From NCBI RefSeq assembly GCF_004364865.1, contig NZ_SOAU01000001.1:3938001-4002000 (forward strand): 64,000 bases of DNA, read 5' to 3'. A program made the position numbers and the translations under genes. The DNA is from Ilumatobacter fluminis (lineage in GTDB: Bacteria > Actinomycetota > Acidimicrobiia > Acidimicrobiales > Ilumatobacteraceae). Below, piece after piece: positions 1-7,438 of this stretch (position 1 is the stretch's first letter; each line of letters starts with the position of its first letter). Below the pieces are notes generated by a model that did no database searches, was not told the DNA's origin, and saw only the letters and a list, made by a program, of their open reading frames with translations.

Positions 1-1
1 C

Positions 2-817
2 ACCGCCGTCGACCCGAACTCGTTCGGCGACCTGATCAACCTCGACGTGACCGACGGCGACTACGGCGGGCTGGTCGACGGCAACGGCGTCATGGTGTTC
101 CGGGACGCCGCCGACGACCGCTCCCTGGAGGTGGGCGACGACGTCACGGTCACCTATCAGAACGGCGTCGAGTCGACCCTGGTCGTGTCGGGCATCTTCG
201 ACGACAACTCGCTCGGCGGCGCCTGGTACATCTCACTCGCCGAACTCGAAGCGGCGAGCGACCAGACCCCACGCGACCAGTTCGTCCTCGCCCGCCTCGC
301 CGACGGTGTCGATCCGATCGACGGCCGGGCGGCCGTCGAGGAGGCCATCGCCGAGTACCCGCAGGCCGGTGTGCAGGACAACGCCGAGTTCCGTGCCGAG
401 CAGGAGGACCAGATCAACCAGCTGCTGGTGATCATCACCACCTTGTTGAGCATGGCGATCCTGATCTCGTTCCTCGGCATCGCCATCACGCTGGCGCTGT
501 CGGTGTTCGAACGCACCCGTGAGATCGGGCTGCTGCGTGCGGTCGGCATGACGAAGAGGCAGCTGCGTCGAGCCGTTCGATGGGAGGCCGTGATCGTCGC
601 CGTGTTCGGCGTGGTCGTCGGCGTCGTCGTCGGACTCTCGATGGGGATCGCCCTCGCCATCGCCGTCCCGGACTCGGTCATCGACGGGATCACCCTGCCG
701 TGGGTCAACCTCGTGACGGTGCTGATCATGGCGATCGTCGCGGCCGTGATCGCGGCGCTGTACCCGGCGTACAAGGCATCGAACATGAACGTGCTCGACG
801 CGATCTCGAACGAGTGA
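2..817 (+). CDS. FtsX/MacB-type ABC transporter permease, 3' part
   Basis: Only the C-terminal 271 residues are in the window; the reading frame is open from base 2, so the true start lies to the left and the GTG at base 47 is not a credible start. The visible part begins with an extracytoplasmic domain of the MacB type, then a hydrophobic segment followed by the motif ERTREIGLLRAVGM, which is the signature of the FtsX-like permease domain. Two more membrane segments follow and the protein ends with the usual NVLDAISNE-like tail. Proteins of this family export lipoproteins, peptides or drugs or act as mechanotransmitters, together with an ATPase that would be encoded upstream. The substrate cannot be told. 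A small PPOX gene follows 19 bases later on the same strand. Confidence 0.88.
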   Translation, partial: TAVDPNSFGDLINLDVTDGDYGGLVDGNGVMVFRDAADDRSLEVGDDVTVTYQNGVESTLVVSGIFDDNSLGGAWYISLAELEAASDQTPRDQFVLARLADGVDPIDGRAAVEEAIAEYPQAGVQDNAEFRAEQEDQINQLLVIITTLLSMAILISFLGIAITLALSVFERTREIGLLRAVGMTKRQLRRAVRWEAVIVAVFGVVVGVVVGLSMGIALAIAVPDSVIDGITLPWVNLVTVLIMAIVAAVIAALYPAYKASNMNVLDAISNE

Positions 818-836
818 GCTGCGCGACACTGCGGGG

Positions 837-1226
837 ATGGCCTTCGACCTCGACCGGCTCGACCCCGCAGTGTCGTCGTTCCTCACCGAACGGCACCTCG
901 CCACCATCACGACGCTCCGAGCCGACGGGACACCACACGTGGTACCCGTCGGTTTCGCGTACGACCCCGACGAGCGCGTGGTCCGCGTCATCACCAACGG
1001 CGACTCCCAGAAAGTGGCCAACGTCGAACGGCGTGGCCGGGCCGTCGTGAGCCAGGTCGACGGCCGGCGCTGGCTCACCCTCGAGGGTGAGGCCCGCGTC
1101 GAGCGTGATCCCGACGACGTCGCCCGTGCCGAAGCCGCCTACGAGCAGCGATACCAGGCGCCACGCGAGCGGCCCGGGCGCGTGGCGATCGTGATCGCGG
1201 TCGACCGGATCATGGGGAAGGTCTGA
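837..1226 (+). CDS. PPOX-class split-barrel oxidoreductase, probably F420-dependent
   Basis: A 129-residue protein of the pyridoxamine-phosphate-oxidase-like split beta-barrel fold. The N-terminal pattern FLTERHLATITTLRADGTPH and the following VPVGF strand are typical of the actinobacterial F420-binding branch (TIGR03618-like). These proteins bind flavin or deazaflavin cofactor and reduce small molecules; individual substrates are rarely known. The length matches the family. The ATG start lies 19 bases behind the permease gene, so the two may be cotranscribed, although no functional link is evident. F420 rather than FMN use is inferred from the family pattern, not shown by the sequence. Confidence 0.82.
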   Translation: MAFDLDRLDPAVSSFLTERHLATITTLRADGTPHVVPVGFAYDPDERVVRVITNGDSQKVANVERRGRAVVSQVDGRRWLTLEGEARVERDPDDVARAEAAYEQRYQAPRERPGRVAIVIAVDRIMGKV

Positions 1227-1259
1227 CGCAGCGGGGCGCTGCGGCGAGAACGGCGCTGA

Positions 1260-2141
1260 TCAGCCGGCGCGGGTCGAGCGCCAGGGCAGGTCGTTGAGAT
1301 ACTTGACCGCCGCCGGGTGCGGATCCATCTCGCGGATCTCGGTCGGCTGGTGACGGTCGAGCCGTACCTGGCAACCGGGGCACCAGTACATCATGCGGCC
1401 GTAGCGTCCGATCGGCTGTGACTCGATCGTCTCGTGGCACCGGATGCAACCCTGCCCGCATCGTCCGTAGACGGCGAGGCCGGCCGTCGTGAGCCGGGTC
1501 GTGGCGCGCCGGGAACGGCCCTCGTTGGCCCGCACCATGCGGGCGGCGGTGTTCACGATCAGGACCGCGTCGTGATGCGTGAGATCGGAGATGTGCGCCC
1601 ACGGGCTGAGTTCGGCTGCCCAGAGCACCTCGCATCGGTACACGTTGCCGACGCCCTGCATCACGTGCTGATCGACCATCACGTCGCGCAGCCGGGTCTC
1701 GGGGTCGGCGTACGACAGCAGCAGGTTGACCGCCTCGGACAGATCGGCGTCGGGACGGGCGAGGTTGGGGCCCAGCCGACCGAAACCCGGATGGCGGGTG
1801 GGGTCGGGAAGTCGGTAGGTCTCGATCTCGGATGCGTCGAAACACACGGCGACGAAGTCGTCGGTCTGCACGGACGCACGCAGCGACTCCCAGCTGCGGC
1901 GCCACGGTGCGCCGTTGCGATAGACGTGCCACTCGCTCCGACCGCGGAGCTTGGTGTCGAGCACGAGCCCGTCGTCCCAGATGATCTCGACGTGCTTGCC
2001 GTTGGCCTCGACCGCCTCGACCATGCGACCGGGCTGCGGTTCGGGACCGATCAGCTGTGGGGCGTGGAATCGGACCATCGGATGCCCGACGAGCGCCGTT
2101 CGCATCGTGCTCGCCGTACGGCAGAGGTCCCCGGTGATCAT
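1260..2141 (-). CDS. Fpg/Nei-family DNA glycosylase-like protein with altered N-terminus
   Basis: A 293-residue protein with the full architecture of the Fpg/Nei base-excision repair family: N-terminal beta-sandwich with the conserved GKH lysine, an H2TH region containing VMQGVGNVYRCE around residues 155-170, and a C-terminal zinc finger (CIRC, then CPGC) whose beta-hairpin arginine is kept (GRMMYWCPGC). Active members start MPEGD or MPELP, where Pro2 forms the Schiff base with the lesion and Glu3 is catalytic. This protein starts MITGD, so both residues are replaced (Ile and Thr) while the following GD aligns. No in-frame upstream alternative restores Pro-Glu. It may be a non-catalytic damage binder or use a different nucleophile. 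Family assignment is secure; activity is doubtful. Confidence 0.85.
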   Translation of the reverse strand: MITGDLCRTASTMRTALVGHPMVRFHAPQLIGPEPQPGRMVEAVEANGKHVEIIWDDGLVLDTKLRGRSEWHVYRNGAPWRRSWESLRASVQTDDFVAVCFDASEIETYRLPDPTRHPGFGRLGPNLARPDADLSEAVNLLLSYADPETRLRDVMVDQHVMQGVGNVYRCEVLWAAELSPWAHISDLTHHDAVLIVNTAARMVRANEGRSRRATTRLTTAGLAVYGRCGQGCIRCHETIESQPIGRYGRMMYWCPGCQVRLDRHQPTEIREMDPHPAAVKYLNDLPWRSTRAG

Positions 2142-2229
2142 TGCAGGGCGATCGTACGCCGTCCGCCGGTGGCGTTGGTGGATGGCGCAGTGCTGTGCTA
2201 TTCGCGCCGACGACCGTTCGTCGCTCGCG

Positions 2230-2769
2230 TCAGGGGAGCTGGCCGACGTGGGCCAATGCCAGTCGGAGCAGACGATCCTGCCCGCCGGTCATCTGTCCGA
2301 TCACGGACGGGGTAACGACTTCCTCCGGCGTGAACCAGGCGAGATCGAGCGCTTCCTGGGTCGGCTGGCACTCGCCGTCGACGGGCACGATGAAGACGAG
2401 GCTCACTGCGTGCTGACGCGGATCGTGATAACCGGTCTTCGTGGCGTCGGGGAAGTACTCGACGACCGTGAACGGTGCCGTCGCCACCGGGATGCGCGGC
2501 AGCGCCATCGGGCCGAGATCCTTCTCGCAGTGACGCAGCAGGGCATCGCGAACCCGCTCGCCGAACAGCACCCGACCGCTGACGATCAGGCGGCTGATCG
2601 TGCCGTCGGCCGCCTGACGGAGCAGGAGTCCGATCTCGGTGACGTGGCCGAGCGAGTCGACCCTGACGGGGACCGCCTCGACGTAGACGATCGGCATCTG
2701 CGCCCGAATCGACTCCAGGTCGTCGGACTGCAGCCAGGTGGCGTCGGTGTCGGTGTCGATCTCGCTCAC
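2230..2769 (-). CDS. NUDIX-like DUF4916 protein
   Basis: A 179-residue protein recognised as the actinobacterial DUF4916 family, a NUDIX-related fold. Conserved blocks seen are MPIVYVEAVPVRVD near residue 25, GLLLRQAADGTISRLIVSGR around 47-66, RVRDALLRHCEKDLGP at about 73 and DPRQHAVSLVFIVPV around 117. The classical NUDIX box (GX5EX7REUXEEXGU) is not intact: the equivalent helix reads GERVRDALLRHCEKDLGP, so pyrophosphohydrolase activity is uncertain. It is transcribed in the same direction as oxyR upstream and the glycosylase-like gene downstream, with short gaps, and could be part of a stress-related unit; that link is inference. Confidence 0.8.
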   Translation of the reverse strand: MSEIDTDTDATWLQSDDLESIRAQMPIVYVEAVPVRVDSLGHVTEIGLLLRQAADGTISRLIVSGRVLFGERVRDALLRHCEKDLGPMALPRIPVATAPFTVVEYFPDATKTGYHDPRQHAVSLVFIVPVDGECQPTQEALDLAWFTPEEVVTPSVIGQMTGGQDRLLRLALAHVGQLP

Positions 2770-2820
2770 GGGCAGCCATCCTACGGTCCGGCGACGGCGC
2801 CGACGGTAACGCCGTTCGGA

Positions 2821-3744
2821 TCAGTCGGGCAGTTCGCACGCCGTGGCGATCGGCTCACGCAGCGCCTCGGCGAGTCGCTCGTACTGCTCGGCACGGCCGG
2901 CGCGACGGCGCCAGACCAACGACACCTGTCGATACGGCTCGGGCTTGCGCAGCCGCCGGGTGGAGATGCCCGAACCCGGCCGCGCCTCGACCTCGATCGC
3001 CGAGGCAGGCAGCAGCGTGCCACCGATCCCCGCCGCGACCATCTGGACAGCGGCCGGCAAGCTGGTTGCGTGGGTCGAACCGAGCGGGCTGGCCCCGATG
3101 ATCGAACACGCGGCTTGGGCGTGGCTCCGGAGACAGTGCCCCTCCTCCAGCAGCAGCATCGGAAGGGATGCGAGCGCGCTCTGAGGGAGCCGGGACCGAC
3201 CGGAATACGGGTGCCCCTCGGGCAGGGCGAGGACGAAGTGATCCTGGGCGAGATCGGCCACGGCGAGCGACGGGCCGACCTCGGGGACCGGCGTCGCGAG
3301 CAACCCGACGTCGAGGTCGCCCGCCTCGATCGACGCCACCAGGTCGGTGGTGCGGCGCTCGGCCAGATGCAGTTCGGCACGGGGGTAGCGACGCGTCGTC
3401 TCCCGCACGATCGTCGGGAGCAGGTACGGCGCCATGGTGGGGATGACGCCGATCCGCAGTGGTCCGACGAGGTCGTCGGACCGCTCGGCGGCGACCTCGA
3501 GCAGGCGGTCGACGTCGTCGAGCACCGTGCGAGCGGCCACGAGGACCGCCTCGCCTTCGACGGTGAGCCGGGCGCCGTGCCGGTCTCGTTCGAACAAGGT
3601 GACGCCCAGCCGCTGCTCGAGTTCGGCGATCTGGGCCGACATCGCCGGCTGGCTGACGTGCACCGCATCGGCCGCTCCGCCGAAGGTGCCGTGTTGCGCG
3701 ACGGCCGCCATGTACTCGAGCTGACGCAACGTCGGTCGTTCCAT
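2821..3744 (-). CDS. oxyR: LysR-family peroxide sensor OxyR
   Basis: A 307-residue LysR-type regulator. The start at 3744 (MERPTLRQLEY) is chosen because it begins directly at the winged-helix domain; a longer frame to 3891 would run through the operator and into the dps leader. The HTH lies at residues 5-60 and the LysR substrate domain at 92-300. The redox motif EGHCLRSHAQAAC places Cys204 and Cys213 nine residues apart, the spacing of E. coli Cys199 and Cys208, which form the peroxide-induced disulfide. OxyR activates antioxidant genes when oxidised. It is divergent from dps across a short intergenic region with a palindromic LysR-type site, the classic arrangement for direct control of dps. 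Confidence 0.92.
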   Translation of the reverse strand: MERPTLRQLEYMAAVAQHGTFGGAADAVHVSQPAMSAQIAELEQRLGVTLFERDRHGARLTVEGEAVLVAARTVLDDVDRLLEVAAERSDDLVGPLRIGVIPTMAPYLLPTIVRETTRRYPRAELHLAERRTTDLVASIEAGDLDVGLLATPVPEVGPSLAVADLAQDHFVLALPEGHPYSGRSRLPQSALASLPMLLLEEGHCLRSHAQAACSIIGASPLGSTHATSLPAAVQMVAAGIGGTLLPASAIEVEARPGSGISTRRLRKPEPYRQVSLVWRRRAGRAEQYERLAEALREPIATACELPD

Positions 3745-3761
3745 CACAGAAGGTGATGTTA

Positions 3762-3783
3762 TCCAACACATCAAGCTGTTGGA
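3762..3783. promoter_or_regulatory. Candidate OxyR operator between oxyR and dps
   Basis: A perfect 7-base inverted repeat, TCCAACA and TGTTGGA, separated by 8 bases, lies between the divergent oxyR and dps starts, 18 bases from the oxyR start codon. It fits the general LysR T-N11-A type of dyad. Binding by OxyR is inferred from position and symmetry. Confidence 0.5.
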
Positions 3784-3850
3784 CCTGATGATGGAAGAGG
3801 CGCATGATCGAGGAGACGGACCATCCCCAGGTCCGACGAAAGGAATCGAC

Positions 3851-4339
3851 ATGAGCGACACCAGCCAGACGATGAGCATCGACATCGGCATCAGCGACGC
3901 CGACCGAAAGGAACTCGCCGCCGGACTGTCGAAGGTGCTCGCCGACAGCTACACGCTGTACCTGAAGACGCACAACTACCACTGGAACGTCGTCGGCCCG
4001 ATGTTCAACACCCTGCATCTCATGTTCGAGGAGCAGTACAACGAGCTGGCACTCGCGGTCGACCAGATCGCCGAGCGGATTCGTGCACTGGGCGAACCCG
4101 CCCCGGGCACCTACCGCGAGTTCGCCGAACTCTCGGCGATCGAGGAAGACACCGACCGGCCCGACGCCACCGAGATGATCCGCCGGCTCGTCGTTGGCCA
4201 GGAGACGGTCGCCCGGACCGCACGCTCGATGTTCGACGTCGTCGAACGCGCCGACGACCAGCCGACGGCCGACCTGCTCACCCAGCGACTGCAGGTCCAC
4301 GAAAAGACCGCCTGGATGCTCCGCAGCATGCTCGCCTGA
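3851..4339 (+). CDS. dps: Dps-family ferritin-like DNA-protecting protein
   Basis: A 162-residue Dps protein, which forms dodecamers that oxidise Fe(II) with hydrogen peroxide, store the mineral core and protect DNA. The intersubunit ferroxidase motif is complete: LKTHNYHWNVVG (His41, His44), then TLHLMFEEQYNEL (His56, Glu60). The start at 3851 is preceded by the ribosome site AAAGGA at good spacing; an upstream in-frame start at 3779 lies inside the operator and is rejected. No lysine-rich N-terminal tail is present, so DNA binding may be weak. Peroxide induction through the divergently encoded OxyR is likely. A paired palindromic repeat follows the stop codon. Confidence 0.93.
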   Translation: MSDTSQTMSIDIGISDADRKELAAGLSKVLADSYTLYLKTHNYHWNVVGPMFNTLHLMFEEQYNELALAVDQIAERIRALGEPAPGTYREFAELSAIEEDTDRPDATEMIRRLVVGQETVARTARSMFDVVERADDQPTADLLTQRLQVHEKTAWMLRSMLA

Positions 4340-4350
4340 CGAACCCCTCC

Positions 4351-4492
4351 GGGTCGGGTGTCGCACGGAACGGCGAGGCGCAGCCGAGGCGTTTCGGAAG
4401 ATCACCCGACCCGGTCGCGCGCTTTCGGCACCGGAGTCGGGTGATCTCCGGAAACGTCGACTCCGTCGCCGTTCCCTCCGACACCCGACCCG
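4351..4492. repeat. REPIN-like palindromic element, family A (copy 1)
   Basis: Two units in inverted orientation. The first (4351-4412, 62 bases) runs from GGGTCGGGTG to CACCCGACCC; the second (about 4434-4491, 58 bases) is a related but distinct unit in reverse. About 21 bases separate them. Each unit can fold alone and the pair can fold into a long hairpin. Further copies lie at 12685-12864, 41039-41259 and 59047-59104. It occupies the gap between dps and mftE and may end dps transcription. Confidence 0.85.
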
Positions 4493-4525
4493 GGTTCTCG
4501 TCGCCGCCGGGTAGGTTCCGGGGCG

Positions 4526-5179
4526 ATGGAGTTGGGAGGGGCGACGTGGCCGGCGGTCGGGGAACCGATCGTCGTGGTGCCGCTCGGGTCGTGCGAGCAA
4601 CACGGGCCGCACCTCCCCCTCGACACCGACACCCGGATCGCCGTCGCGCTCGCCCAGGCACTCGCCGCACGCCGGTCCGACTGTGTCGTGGCTCCGCCCG
4701 TCGCGATCACCGCGAGCGGCGAGCACCAGGGTTTCCCGGGCACCCTCTCGATCGGCACCGAGATCATGGCCGGGGTGGTCATCGAGCTGGCGCGCTCGGC
4801 CGACTGGGCCTCGGGTGTCGTGTTCGTCAACGGCCACGGTGGCAACCACACCGCGCTCCAGCGGGCCGCCGAGGTCTTCGAGATCGAGCGACGCCGAGCT
4901 CTGATCTGGTCGCCTCGCATCCCCGATGGCGACCCGCACGCCGGTCGAACCGAGACGTCGTTGCTCCTGCACCTCGCACCCGAACGGGTCGACCTCGACG
5001 CCGCAGTCGCCGGACCGATCCCGTCGTTGCCCGATCTCGTGCAGCACGGCGTCCGAGCACTGAGCGACTCCGGCGTGCTGGGCGACCCGGCGGGAGCGTC
5101 GGCCGACGAAGGACGAGCGCTGTTCCACACGCTCGCCGACCAACTCACCGTCGCCGTCGACGAATGGCTGCGGTCGTGA
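4526..5179 (+). CDS. mftE: Creatininase-family peptidase MftE of mycofactocin biosynthesis
   Basis: A 217-residue member of the creatinine amidohydrolase fold. Metal-binding motifs are intact: LGSCEQHGPHLPLDTDT (Glu24, His26, Asp35), VNGHGGN (His104) and HAGRTETS (Glu143). The last motif and the immediate neighbour mftF identify it as MftE, the metallopeptidase that releases the C-terminal Val-Tyr-derived dipeptide from the MftC-modified MftA precursor, giving the core that becomes the redox cofactor mycofactocin. It is slightly shorter than typical MftE. The precursor mftA, chaperone mftB, radical SAM mftC and mftD are not in the window; upstream are a repeat and dps. The gene overlaps the start of mftF. 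Confidence 0.85.
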   Translation: MELGGATWPAVGEPIVVVPLGSCEQHGPHLPLDTDTRIAVALAQALAARRSDCVVAPPVAITASGEHQGFPGTLSIGTEIMAGVVIELARSADWASGVVFVNGHGGNHTALQRAAEVFEIERRRALIWSPRIPDGDPHAGRTETSLLLHLAPERVDLDAAVAGPIPSLPDLVQHGVRALSDSGVLGDPAGASADEGRALFHTLADQLTVAVDEWLRS

Positions 5180-6489
5180 CCGGGCCCCGCCGGTACGTGC
5201 TCGACAGCAGCGTGCAGGCCTGGTCGAGCGGCGTGAGGAGCCAAGAGCATCTCGTCGTGGTCGGCGGATCGCCGCTGAAGCTGTTCCGACTCACGCCGGC
5301 GGGCGCTCGCACGTTCGAGACGTTGCGTTCGGGCGAACCCGTCGCCGACTCACCGCTGGTCGATCGCCTGCTCGATGCGGGGGTCGTCCACCCCGTCGCC
5401 GACGAGCCGGCGCCGTACTCGGCCGACGACGTCACCGTGGTCGTGCCGACGCTCGGCACGCCGACGCACGTCCCGGCCGGGGCGCTCCTGGTCGACGACG
5501 GATCGAACCCACCGGTGGCGGGGGCGTCCATCCGACTCGACCGGAACCGGGGCCCTGCGGCCGCGCGCAACGCCGGTCTGGCGACGGCCGACACCCCGCT
5601 GATCGCCTTCGTCGATGCCGACGTCGACCTCCCCGACGGCTGGCTCGAACCGCTGCTCCCCCACTTCGCCGATCCGAAGGTCGCCGTCGTCGCCCCGCGC
5701 ATCGTGACGGCCGCCAGACCGGGCGCCATCTCGGCGTACGAGCACGACCACGGGCCGCTCGACATGGGGCCCGAGGCAGGCCGGGTCCGCGCCGGCACGC
5801 GAGTGTCGTATCTCCCGGCGGCCGTGCTCGTGTGCCGCGCCGAGGCGCTCCACGAACTGGGGGGCTTCGACGAGGCGATGCGGTACGGCGAGGACGTCGA
5901 CCTCGTCTGGCGACTCGACGACGCCGGCTGGCGGTGCCGCTACGACCCTCGCTCGGTGATCGAGCACGAGCCGAGACCCGACTGGCGGTCGTGGGTCCAA
6001 CAACGGATCGGCTACGGGTCGTCGGCCGGACCGCTCGCAGTGCGTCATCCCGGAAAGCTCGCACCACTGCGCATGAGCGGTTGGAGCCTCGCGGCGTGGC
6101 TCCTCGCCATCGGCGGGCGACCGGTGACCGGGACGGCGATCGGGGTCGGTTCGGCCGCTGCGCTGATCCCGAAACTGCCCGACGTGCCACCGCGTGACGC
6201 ATTCCGGCTCGCTGCGATGGGCAACGCCCGAGCCGGCGAGTCGATCGCCCACGCGATCCGTCGGACCTGGTTCCCGCTCGCCGTGCTGTTGGCGCTGCGA
6301 TCGACGATCGCCCGCCGAGCGCTGCTGGCGTCCGTCGTCGCGGTGCGCCACCCGATCGCACTCGCCGACGACGTGACGTACTGCGTCGGCGTGTGGAAGG
6401 GCATGCTCGCCGAACGCACGCTCGACCCGATCGTTCCGGAGATCACGAGCTGGCCGGGCCGGTCGGCCGGTCGCCGACCGCGGTCCTGA
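5164..6489 (+). CDS. mftF: Mycofactocin glycosyltransferase MftF
   Basis: A 441-residue family 2 glycosyltransferase. The N-terminal part carries the MftF-specific VVGGSPLKLFRLTPAG block; the GT2 domain follows with RNRGPAAARNAGL, the metal-binding FVDADVDLP near residue 150, and GGFDEAMRYGEDVDLVWRL. Hydrophobic segments near the C-terminus suggest membrane association. MftF adds beta-1,4-linked glucose units to the mycofactocin core. The ATG at 5164 overlaps the mftE end by 16 bases; a GTG at 5176 giving a GTGA overlap is equally plausible. Together with mftE this is a clear but incomplete mycofactocin locus. Confidence 0.87.
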   Translation: MAAVVTGPRRYVLDSSVQAWSSGVRSQEHLVVVGGSPLKLFRLTPAGARTFETLRSGEPVADSPLVDRLLDAGVVHPVADEPAPYSADDVTVVVPTLGTPTHVPAGALLVDDGSNPPVAGASIRLDRNRGPAAARNAGLATADTPLIAFVDADVDLPDGWLEPLLPHFADPKVAVVAPRIVTAARPGAISAYEHDHGPLDMGPEAGRVRAGTRVSYLPAAVLVCRAEALHELGGFDEAMRYGEDVDLVWRLDDAGWRCRYDPRSVIEHEPRPDWRSWVQQRIGYGSSAGPLAVRHPGKLAPLRMSGWSLAAWLLAIGGRPVTGTAIGVGSAAALIPKLPDVPPRDAFRLAAMGNARAGESIAHAIRRTWFPLAVLLALRSTIARRALLASVVAVRHPIALADDVTYCVGVWKGMLAERTLDPIVPEITSWPGRSAGRRPRS

Positions 6490-6520
6490 GCCGACGAAAG
6501 CGCTGTTACCGTCAGCGACC

Positions 6521-7438
6521 GTGACGATCCGTTTGACCGTCAACCGCGAACGCTGGTGGAACCACGTCGTCGGCGTCGCCGACGAGGTCGACGGGCTGAT
6601 CCCCGTCGTGAAGGGCAACGGCTACGGCTTCGGCCGGGCCGGGCTCGCCATCGCCGCGTCGAAGCTGAGCCCGCTCCTGGCCGTCGGCACGGTGCACGAG
6701 ATCGTGGGCCTCCCCGACGAGGTCACCCCCGTCGTGCTGACACCCACGTGGCGTCCGCCCGACACGACCGAGCCGGTGCTGACCGTCGGGTCGAACGATC
6801 ACATCGCCGCGTTGCGCGGCTGGCAGGGCCGGGTCATCGTCAAGCTGTCGTCCGGGATGCAGCGCTACGGCGGCAACATCGACCTCGTCGCCGCTGCCCA
6901 ACGAGCGGGCTTGCGAACCGTCGGCGTCGCGATCCATCCGCCGTTGGCGGGTACCGACGACGACCACCGCCAACAGATCGTCGACCATCTGCCCGACATC
7001 GATCCGTCGCTCGACGTGTGGGTCAGTCACCTCTTCCCGTCGACCTACGAGTCGCTTCCCGACAGCCACCGGTACAAGCTGCGGCTCGGCACGTACCTGT
7101 GGCACGGTGATCGAGAGGCACTCCACCTCGAGGCCGACGTGATCGACACCCGTGAGGTGCGCCCCGGCGACCGGGCCGGCTATCACCTCACCGAGGTCCC
7201 CGGTGCCGGCACCCTCGTCATGATCGGCGCCGGGACGGCGAACGGCGTCGCGCCACTCTCCGACGGTCGCAGCCCGTTCCACCACCGCCGCCAACGGATG
7301 GCACTGCTCGAATCTCCCCACATGCACACCTCGATGGGGTTCGTGCCGGCCGGCGACCCGTGTCCGAGGCCCGGCGACTGGGTCGATCTCCAGCGACCGC
7401 TCATCCACACCGCGGTCGACGAGTTGCGCTGGATCTGA
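6521..7438 (+). CDS. Alanine-racemase-like PLP-barrel protein
   Basis: A 305-residue protein starting with GTG. The N-terminal half resembles the fold-III PLP barrel of alanine racemase: IPVVKGNGYGFGRAGLA carries the lysine expected to bind PLP (family VVKANAYGHG), and VKLSSGMQRYG matches the TGMNRLG-like block. The C-terminal beta domain is short, and the block that normally reads GYADG, with the second catalytic base tyrosine, reads IGAGTANG here. The protein is about 60 residues shorter than standard alanine racemases. It may act on another amino acid or have lost racemase activity. It follows mftF by 31 bases and abuts the next gene, suggesting one transcript. Confidence 0.7.
   Translation: MTIRLTVNRERWWNHVVGVADEVDGLIPVVKGNGYGFGRAGLAIAASKLSPLLAVGTVHEIVGLPDEVTPVVLTPTWRPPDTTEPVLTVGSNDHIAALRGWQGRVIVKLSSGMQRYGGNIDLVAAAQRAGLRTVGVAIHPPLAGTDDDHRQQIVDHLPDIDPSLDVWVSHLFPSTYESLPDSHRYKLRLGTYLWHGDREALHLEADVIDTREVRPGDRAGYHLTEVPGAGTLVMIGAGTANGVAPLSDGRSPFHHRRQRMALLESPHMHTSMGFVPAGDPCPRPGDWVDLQRPLIHTAVDELRWI

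Noticed and set aside
2855-5143. A very long open frame on the minus strand overlapping oxyR, dps and mftE
   Set aside because: It overlaps three well supported genes, has low-complexity Arg/Gly-rich composition and shows no family motif; GC-rich DNA commonly leaves such frames open.
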